From contig CAYVBE010000240.1 in NCBI GenBank assembly GCA_964448935.1, positions 1 through 5,722 on the forward strand: 5,722 nt of DNA, read 5' to 3'. Positions 1-5,722 of this stretch are shown here, piece after piece. How positions within the stretch are numbered: position 1 is the stretch's first letter; every line of letters begins with the position of its first letter. The translations under genes and the position numbers were made by a program. This stretch comes from CAYVBE01 sp964448935. Lineage in GTDB: Bacteria; Planctomycetota; Brocadiia; SM23-32. The notes below the pieces were generated by a model, which was given only the letters and a program-made list of their open reading frames with translations, was not told where the DNA came from and searched no databases.

Positions 1-1377
<1,377 letters not shown>

Positions 1378-1407
1378 GGTAGCGGCCGACAGGCTTGAGG
1401 ACGAACC

Positions 1408-1443
1408 GAGCCCCATCTTCCTGGCGGGAGGTGGGGCTCTTTT
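1408..1443 (+). terminator. Intrinsic terminator of groEL
   Basis: A 14-bp stem (1408-1421 with 1426-1439) starts with GAGCCCCA/TGGGGCTC, contains two G-T wobbles, and closes on the tetraloop TGGC. It is followed directly by TTTT (1440-1443). It begins 31 bases after the groEL stop codon, so groEL is the last gene of its transcript. There is no T-tract on the other strand, so it is not a proper terminator for tex. Confidence 0.9.
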
Positions 1444-1462
1444 CTGCTCTGTGGGCTCCTGA

Positions 1463-1478
1463 GGGGCCGCCAGGCCCC
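1463..1478. repeat. GC-rich inverted repeat between convergent genes
   Basis: GGGGCC and GGCCCC flank the 4-base loop GCCA. It lies in the 178-bp gap between the stops of groEL and tex. No T-run follows on either strand, so it is not a standard intrinsic terminator. It could stabilise the 3' end of the tex transcript, whose terminator is otherwise not visible, or be a chance GC repeat. Confidence 0.3.
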
Positions 1479-1555
1479 GCGGCAATCTCGCCGTTTTGCC
1501 GGCGTGGGACGACACACCGATTGTGGACCTGGTGGACCCTGAAACGTGGCCGGCA

Positions 1556-4147
1556 TTATTCGCTGCTGGGCTTGCCGCGGCGCTCTATGTTGGCGAAGTC
1601 CAGCCGGTCCAGCAGGCCGCCTGCCGCCTGCTCCTCCTGCACGTGCTCCTCGGCGCGTTCGCCATCCGTGGCGGCCTTCGCTTCGTGTTCCTCCTCGGCG
1701 GGTTTCTGCGCGCCGGCGGCGCGGTCGGCCATGGCGGCCTTCTGCACGCGTCTGCTCTGGGAGCCGATGGTGCTCTTCGGGGCGCGCACACTGGTGGGCG
1801 TGGTGCCAGGCACCTCCGTCGCGACCTGCCTGGGTTCCTCGCGGCGCTTCCTTCGCGGTCGTCCTCCGCTCCTCTTGCGTCGCTCGCGGCGTTCGGGACG
1901 TTCGCTTTCCTCCCGCAGGGACAGGGCAATCCGGGAACGGTCCTCGTCCACGCTCACCACGCGCACGCGGATGGTGTCGCCCACGGACAGCACGTCGTAG
2001 GGCGTCTCCACGTAGCCGTCCGATAGTTCGCTGATGTGGATCAGGCCGTCCTCGCCAACGCCCACGTCCACGAAGGCACCGAAGTCAACGATGTTGCGGA
2101 CGGTGCCCTTCAGCCACTGGTCGGGCTTCAGGTCCTCGAAGGACAGCCGCCTCTGCCGTAGCAACGGCGGGGGCTTCTCCTCCCGCGGGTCGGACCACGG
2201 GTTGAGCATCTCCTCGATGATGTCCTTCAGCAGCAGGTAATGGACCTCGAACTCCTTCTCCAGTTCCGTCAACTGCACCTCGCTCCGGCGCCCCTTCAGC
2301 TTCTCCCTGCCCTCCTGCTCGGCCAGATCGTCCAAGGCTATCTCGAGATGCTCGCAGATACGGTCAGCCACAGGGTAGAAGCGCGGGTGGATTCGGCTGA
2401 CGTCCAGCGGGTTGTCCGAGACCTCGATCTTGAGGAAGCCGGCCGCCTGGTCGAAACTTTCCCCGTCTATCTTCGGCACCTGGCGCAGCTGCTGCCGGCT
2501 CTTGATCGGCCCGTAGGAATCGCGGTAGCTGACCAGCTCCAGCGACTTGTCCGGGTCCAGCCCGCACACGTAGCGCAGCAGGCTGTAATGGGCGCGATTG
2601 GCATCCACGCCCACCGCGCAGACGCATTCCTCGATCACCAGCTCCAGCAGCGTTTTCAGCGCGCCCCCGTTGACGTCCTCCGGGTAGGGTTCCGGGCAGA
2701 GCTGGCGGGGGTTGATCTTCACCAGTTCGCTCAGGGGCCGCACCAGGCGTCGGCCGATGGACACGGCGCAACGCTCGTCGGCCTCCATCTCGGACAGCTC
2801 GTTGCGGGCGCCGCGGCTGGTGGCGTATGAATCGAGCCCCACCTCCGAAATGGTCGTGTAGCTCAGGTCGGGGGTCTTCTCGGCGATAATCTCGCTGATC
2901 AGCTCCTCGGTCTCTTCGCAAGCCGTTCCGTCGCCGACGGCCGCCACCTCCAGCCCGTGCTCCTCGACGAGACGGCAGATGGTCTCCACCGCCTCGCTGC
3001 GTTGCCGCTGCGGCGCGTGGGGATAAACGGTGGTGGTGGCCAGAACTCTGCCCTCCGCGTCGAGGGCGGCCAGATTACAACCCGTGCGATAGCCGGGATG
3101 GATGGCCAGCGTGGGTTTGGGCACAGGCCGGACCATCAGCATGGATTTGACGTTGCGGCGGATTATGCTCAGGGCCAGGTTCTCTGCCTGCCGGGCCAGT
3201 TCCCTGTCCAGCTCCCGCACCACGATGCTGGACAGCACGTTGTGCAGGCTGTGCCGGATGCAGGCCACCATGAACTCGACGCTGTTGAGCTTCTGCAGGT
3301 TCTCCCCGTCGCCGGTCAGCACGGATTCGCCCAGCTCGGCCATGACCTGATCGTACTGCCCGGCGCCGCCCGCCATGTAGAGTTCCGCGGCGGCCCGGTC
3401 CATCTCCTCCAGCGGCGGCTCGATGCGGTATTCCAGCGCCTTCAGGCGCTTGCCCCGCCGGATAACCAGCATGTGGTAGGGATGCAGCTTCGAGACGGAA
3501 CGGCGGAAGCTGAAGTACTGTTTGAACTCCCTGACCAGCCGGCCCGGCAGGGACCGGTTCACGCTGGAGCAGACCAGCTCCCCGTGCTCCCGCAGCACCT
3601 CGCGCTGGCGGTCGCGGTGGCTCTTCTCCTCCGCCACCCAGTCGCTGACGATGTGGAACACGCCCTCCAGCACCTCGCCGATACTGTCCACCCCGCCTTC
3701 CGGGTCCAGATATGGTTCGGCCGCGGCCGACATGTCCGGGATGAACTCAGCCTGGGAGAGCACTTCCTCCGCCAGCGGCCGAAGGCCCTGGGACAGGGCC
3801 AGCCGGGAGCGGGAGCGCTTGCGCGGGCGATAGGGTACATAATAGTCTATCAGCTCGCGTATGCTGGATGCCTGCTCGATATTGTCCCGCAGCTCGTCGG
3901 TCAGGACCTCGCGTTCTTCGAGCTTATTCAGCACTTTGTGCCGGCGGGTCTCCAGCTTCCGCAGCCGCTTCTGCTCCTCGACCAGCTCGTAGAAATCATC
4001 CGCGCCGAGGTTGGCGGCCAGTTCCTTGTGGTAGCGCCGAATGTAGGGGATGCTGTAACCCTGGTCCAGCAACTCCAGGATGCGGCGGACCTGGTCAACG
4101 GTGAGGTGGTACTTCGAGGCAACGTTCTTCAAGGGCTTGTCAGGCAT
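1556..4147 (-). CDS. tex: Tex family S1 RNA-binding protein (transcription accessory protein)
   Basis: 863 residues, related to bacterial Tex/YhgF and, more distantly, to eukaryotic Spt6. The family binds nucleic acid and is linked to transcription; its exact role is unsettled. Domains in order: N-terminal helical HTH-like region (about 10-110, with IPYIRRYHKEL at 33-43), helical core, YqgF/RuvC-like fold (about 345-475, with PGYRTG at 351-356 and GDGT at 405-408), helix-hairpin-helix region (about 500-575, ending FDQAAGFLKI), and S1 domain (about 677-746, VDFGAFVDVGVGEDGLIHIS). Residues 747-863 form a charged, low-complexity tail, making it some 80-90 residues longer than typical Tex (about 770-785). 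His350 replaces the Asp of the usual DPG motif. The ATG at 4147 is the first possible start, because an in-frame TGA lies four codons upstream. No good Shine-Dalgarno is seen; AAGGA is 16 bases away. It is transcribed alone and converges on groEL. Confidence 0.93.
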   Translation of the reverse strand: MPDKPLKNVASKYHLTVDQVRRILELLDQGYSIPYIRRYHKELAANLGADDFYELVEEQKRLRKLETRRHKVLNKLEEREVLTDELRDNIEQASSIRELIDYYVPYRPRKRSRSRLALSQGLRPLAEEVLSQAEFIPDMSAAAEPYLDPEGGVDSIGEVLEGVFHIVSDWVAEEKSHRDRQREVLREHGELVCSSVNRSLPGRLVREFKQYFSFRRSVSKLHPYHMLVIRRGKRLKALEYRIEPPLEEMDRAAAELYMAGGAGQYDQVMAELGESVLTGDGENLQKLNSVEFMVACIRHSLHNVLSSIVVRELDRELARQAENLALSIIRRNVKSMLMVRPVPKPTLAIHPGYRTGCNLAALDAEGRVLATTTVYPHAPQRQRSEAVETICRLVEEHGLEVAAVGDGTACEETEELISEIIAEKTPDLSYTTISEVGLDSYATSRGARNELSEMEADERCAVSIGRRLVRPLSELVKINPRQLCPEPYPEDVNGGALKTLLELVIEECVCAVGVDANRAHYSLLRYVCGLDPDKSLELVSYRDSYGPIKSRQQLRQVPKIDGESFDQAAGFLKIEVSDNPLDVSRIHPRFYPVADRICEHLEIALDDLAEQEGREKLKGRRSEVQLTELEKEFEVHYLLLKDIIEEMLNPWSDPREEKPPPLLRQRRLSFEDLKPDQWLKGTVRNIVDFGAFVDVGVGEDGLIHISELSDGYVETPYDVLSVGDTIRVRVVSVDEDRSRIALSLREESERPERRERRKRSGGRPRRKRREEPRQVATEVPGTTPTSVRAPKSTIGSQSRRVQKAAMADRAAGAQKPAEEEHEAKAATDGERAEEHVQEEQAAGGLLDRLDFANIERRGKPSSE

Positions 4148-4237
4148 GACGGGGGGTCAACAGTCCTTCGAAAAGACAGGGAGAGATGGCAGACGTTGAA
4201 TCTGGGAGGTTTCGACGCCCCATGAGTCAAGAATGCG

Positions 4238-4266
4238 ATTGTAGGCCATCGCGGAACATTTGTCAA
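4238..4266 (-). promoter_or_regulatory. Sigma70-type promoter of tex
   Basis: On the minus strand, a perfect -35 box TTGACA (4266-4261) is followed after exactly 17 bases by TACAAT (4243-4238), one mismatch from consensus. Transcription should start near 4231, giving a leader of about 84 nt before the tex ATG at 4147. It is placed correctly for tex and points away from the tRNA gene. Confidence 0.85.
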
Positions 4267-4290
4267 AAGGAATTCTCGAACCCCTCCGTC

Positions 4291-4300
4291 GGAGCGCTCC
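4291..4300. repeat. Perfect 10-bp palindrome between divergent promoters
   Basis: GGAGCGCTCC is identical to its reverse complement. It lies upstream of both the tex -35 box (25 bases away) and the tRNA -35 box (34 bases away). It could be a regulator site, but short GC-rich palindromes also arise by chance and no known operator is recognised. Confidence 0.3.
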
Positions 4301-4333
4301 ATGCGTCCCGCGGGGGGCATTCGGCGTTCCTGC

Positions 4334-4362
4334 TTGACCCGGCCCCGACGGGGTGTTAATCT
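4334..4362 (+). promoter_or_regulatory. Sigma70-type promoter of tRNA-Val
   Basis: TTGACC (4334-4339) and TAATCT (4357-4362) are separated by 17 bases. Transcription would begin near 4369, about 37 bases before the mature tRNA. The sequence after the -10 box is very GC-rich, as in stringently controlled stable-RNA promoters. The spacer holds the palindrome CCCCGACGGGG (4343-4353), and GCCCGCGGGC (4373-4382) follows the start point. Confidence 0.65.
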
Positions 4363-4405
4363 CGCATCAGGCGCCCGCGGGCCCTTCCGGTCCCGCATCG
4401 AGCAA

Positions 4406-4482
4406 GGGCGGATAGCTCAGCCGGCCAGAGCGCTTGCCTTACAAGCAAGAGGTTCCGGGTTCGAATCCCGGTCCGCCCACCA
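4406..4482 (+). tRNA. tRNA-Val, anticodon TAC, CCA encoded
   Basis: The complete cloverleaf reads directly: acceptor GGGCGGA/TCCGCCC (7 of 7 pairs), D stem GCTC/GAGC, anticodon stem CTTGC/GCAAG with loop CTTACAA, variable AGGTT, T stem CCGGG/CCCGG with loop TTCGAAT, discriminator A and genomic CCA (4480-4482). The anticodon T4440 A4441 C4442 reads valine GUA codons (and possibly others by wobble). The gene looks functional. No intrinsic terminator follows. An integrase gene begins 123 bases downstream, so the 3' half of this gene is the likely insertion site of a mobile element. Confidence 0.97.
4438..4482 (+). other. Putative attachment site (attL) in the 3' part of tRNA-Val
   Basis: Tyrosine recombinases of islands and phages commonly recombine within the anticodon or T-arm half of a tRNA gene and restore the 3' end. 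Here an intact tRNA 3' end is followed immediately by a change to AT-richer sequence and an integrase. The bounds given run from the anticodon loop to CCA and are the maximum likely core. The matching direct repeat (attR) is not in the window, so the site is inferred from context only. Confidence 0.5.
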
Positions 4483-4490
4483 TTTCTTCC

Positions 4491-4520
4491 TTGACGTAAC
4501 ACCCCATCATGCAGTAATAT
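4491..4520 (+). promoter_or_regulatory. Possible integrase promoter
   Basis: TTGACG (4491-4496) and TAATAT (4515-4520) are 18 bases apart, each a fair sigma70 match, in AT-rich sequence 8 bases past the tRNA. The start point would be near 4527, leaving a leader of about 79 nt that contains the repeat cluster at 4555-4586. Read-through from the tRNA promoter is an additional or alternative source of integrase transcript. Confidence 0.55.
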
Positions 4521-4554
4521 ATGTGCATCTCTTAGAAGGACACAAGAGCGCCCA

Positions 4555-4586
4555 CTTGCTTTTTGATAGCGCGTTTTGATAGCAAG
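4555..4586. repeat. Tandem 10-bp direct repeat framed by an inverted repeat
   Basis: TTTTGATAGC occurs exactly twice (4561-4570 and 4574-4583), separated by GCG, so the period is 13 bases. The pair is framed by CTTGCT (4555-4560) and AGCAAG (4581-4586), which are perfect reverse complements. It sits in the integrase leader, between promoter and ribosome binding site. Such repeats fit integrase arm sites, excisionase sites or a repressor operator; which one cannot be told from the sequence. Confidence 0.6.
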
Positions 4587-4594
4587 CTTTCCGT

Positions 4595-4599
4595 GGAGG
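4595..4599 (+). promoter_or_regulatory. Ribosome binding site deciding the integrase start
   Basis: GGAGG lies 6 bases before ATG 4606. It fixes the start there rather than at the in-frame TTG at 4576, which would place the Shine-Dalgarno inside the coding region. Confidence 0.85.
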
Positions 4600-4605
4600 T
4601 GCGCG

Positions 4606-5664
4606 ATGAGCGTCGATATCTGGTGGTATGAGAAACGCCAGCAGTGGGTCGCTGACGTGCCCAGTATTGAGAATCCCGGGAAGAGGAAACGCCTGTATCT
4701 GGGCGCGGACGAGAGTCAGGCACGCCAGAAAATGCATTCCTACATGGCTCGTTACCACGCCGCAGATACCACCGAGCCCACGAACAGTGACACCCTTTCT
4801 CTGTTTGCCCTTGTCGCGCGGTTCCTTTCCTGGGCCGAGACGAACCTGAGCGAAGCGACCCAAGACATGTACCGGATTCAGCTGAAGAACTTCACCGAGC
4901 AACACGGCCGACAACACGCTGCCGAAATCACTCCTCAGCAGGTGGAAGCCGAGAAGGCAGCCATTCGGGAACGCGGGTGCAAGCCTCGGACCATCAACTT
5001 CTTCGTCCAGTCCATCAAGCGTCTGTACAACTGGGCGGTGGAACAAGGTCTTCTGGACGAAAGCCCCATCAAGAACGTGAAGCGGGTCCCGAAGGCTCCA
5101 CCACAGGACAGAAGTCTTGATCAAGAGACGGTAGACCAGTTTCTCCACTACGCCAAGGAGAGCCAGCCGCTTGCTGACTTCTGCGAGGTCCTGCTGAACA
5201 CGGGGATGCGTGTGGGTGAGCTCCTGAAACTGGAGTGGGGATATGTCGACTTCGAACGGCAGATTGCGCGCGTGTATGACCACAAGACAGCCAGCAGAGG
5301 GGAACAGCGACCCAGGACCATACCCTTGAATGATCGAGTGGCGGGAATCCTTCAGAGGCAGGCCGAGGTAGTAGACGTGGTCTTTACGGGCGAGAAAGGC
5401 CAGCCCTTGACCTACGACGCACTGAAATCGCGGAAGGACCGGCTGGAAAGAGAGCACGAAGACATGCCGCACGTGACTTTCCACCAGTTCCGTCACACGT
5501 GCGCCACTCGGCTGGCTCAAAGCGGTGTGCCAGAACGTGTCGCACAGGAGATTCTCGGGCATTCTTCGACGCTCATGACCCGATACTATACCACCACCTC
5601 CACCGACGAAATGCTGGATGCAGTGAACCGACTGAATGACCAGGGGCCGGGAGAAGCGGAGTGA
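4606..5664 (+). CDS. Tyrosine recombinase / integrase of a tRNA-associated element
   Basis: 352 residues with the layout of phage-type integrases. Residues 1-50 look like a small strand-rich arm-binding module (IWWYEKRQQWVAD, then KRLYLG). Residues about 63-160 form the SAM-like core-binding domain, and about 168-345 the catalytic domain. All catalytic residues are visible: Arg202 in GMRVGEL, Lys227 in DHKTAS, His293 and Arg296 in HQFRHT, His319 in LGHSS, and nucleophile Tyr328, nine residues after His319 (Tyr327 is adjacent). The protein is full length and probably active. It would catalyse insertion and excision by site-specific strand exchange, most likely at the neighbouring tRNA-Val gene. 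GC is lower than in groEL and tex, which fits transfer. The specific element family is not recognised, and no excisionase gene is seen in the window. Confidence 0.93.
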   Translation: MSVDIWWYEKRQQWVADVPSIENPGKRKRLYLGADESQARQKMHSYMARYHAADTTEPTNSDTLSLFALVARFLSWAETNLSEATQDMYRIQLKNFTEQHGRQHAAEITPQQVEAEKAAIRERGCKPRTINFFVQSIKRLYNWAVEQGLLDESPIKNVKRVPKAPPQDRSLDQETVDQFLHYAKESQPLADFCEVLLNTGMRVGELLKLEWGYVDFERQIARVYDHKTASRGEQRPRTIPLNDRVAGILQRQAEVVDVVFTGEKGQPLTYDALKSRKDRLEREHEDMPHVTFHQFRHTCATRLAQSGVPERVAQEILGHSSTLMTRYYTTTSTDEMLDAVNRLNDQGPGEAE

Positions 5665-5722
5665 CGCCGAATTATTGCCAGACCCGCTCACCTTCCTCCC
5701 CATTACCTCACGAACTCCTGAT

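Noticed and set aside
1395..2034. Three overlapping + strand frames over the 3' end of tex
   Set aside because: Low-complexity Arg/Ser/Pro/Ala products that mirror the repetitive charged tail codons of tex; shadows.
2957..4225. Long open frame of 422 codons on the + strand opposite tex
   Set aside because: It is antisense to a well-supported Tex protein, has no recognisable domain, and has the composition of a high-GC shadow frame. It also runs through the tex promoter leader.
4301..4579. + strand frame of 92 codons
   Set aside because: It runs through the tRNA promoter and the whole tRNA gene, so it is not a plausible protein gene.
4576..4605. TTG at 4576 as an earlier integrase start
   Set aside because: No Shine-Dalgarno in front of it, whereas ATG 4606 has GGAGG at a 6-base spacing. 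The extra 10 residues would be encoded by the repeat and the ribosome site.
4507..5703. Open frame of 398 codons on the minus strand opposite the integrase
   Set aside because: The + strand encodes a complete tyrosine recombinase with all catalytic residues and a good ribosome site. The antisense frame shows no family motif.
5665..5722. Start of another gene or terminator after the integrase
   Set aside because: Only 58 bases remain; no hairpin with T-run, no promoter and no convincing start were seen.

Overview
The window is GC-rich bacterial chromosome with four genes: the 3' part of a chaperonin gene (groEL), a convergent tex gene, a tRNA-Val gene, and a tyrosine recombinase (integrase) directly behind the tRNA. 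No organism is named by the sequence. A Planctomycetota-like or other PVC-group bacterium is a weak guess, from the GC content, the lysine-rich GroEL tail without GGM repeats, the diverged Tex, and the integrase's N-terminal strand-rich module. A marker-gene or GroEL tree would be needed to settle it.

Layout. Bases 1-1377 (+) are groEL, missing about its first 81 codons because the window starts inside it. Bases 1408-1443 hold a strong intrinsic terminator for groEL. The gap 1378-1555 otherwise contains only a GC hairpin without a T-tract. Bases 1556-4147 (-) are tex, which converges on groEL. Bases 4148-4405 carry no gene. They hold two divergent sigma70-type promoters, one for tex (TTGACA-17-TACAAT) and one for the tRNA (TTGACC-17-TAATCT), with several short palindromes. 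The tRNA-Val(TAC) gene with encoded CCA is at 4406-4482. The AT-richer stretch 4483-4605 holds a likely integrase promoter, a tandem 10-bp repeat inside an inverted repeat, and a good Shine-Dalgarno. The integrase is 4606-5664 (+). I see nothing in the last 58 bases (5665-5722).

How it fits together. The left 4.4 kb looks like ordinary housekeeping chromosome: protein folding, a transcription-associated RNA-binding protein, and a tRNA. The tRNA 3' end followed at once by a complete tyrosine recombinase with lower GC is the classic left edge of an integrative element or genomic island. The element's cargo would lie to the right of 5722, outside the window. If there is a new system here it is most likely in that cargo. 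Within the window the points most worth a second look are the repeat cluster in front of the integrase and the Asp-to-His change in the RuvC-like fold of Tex.
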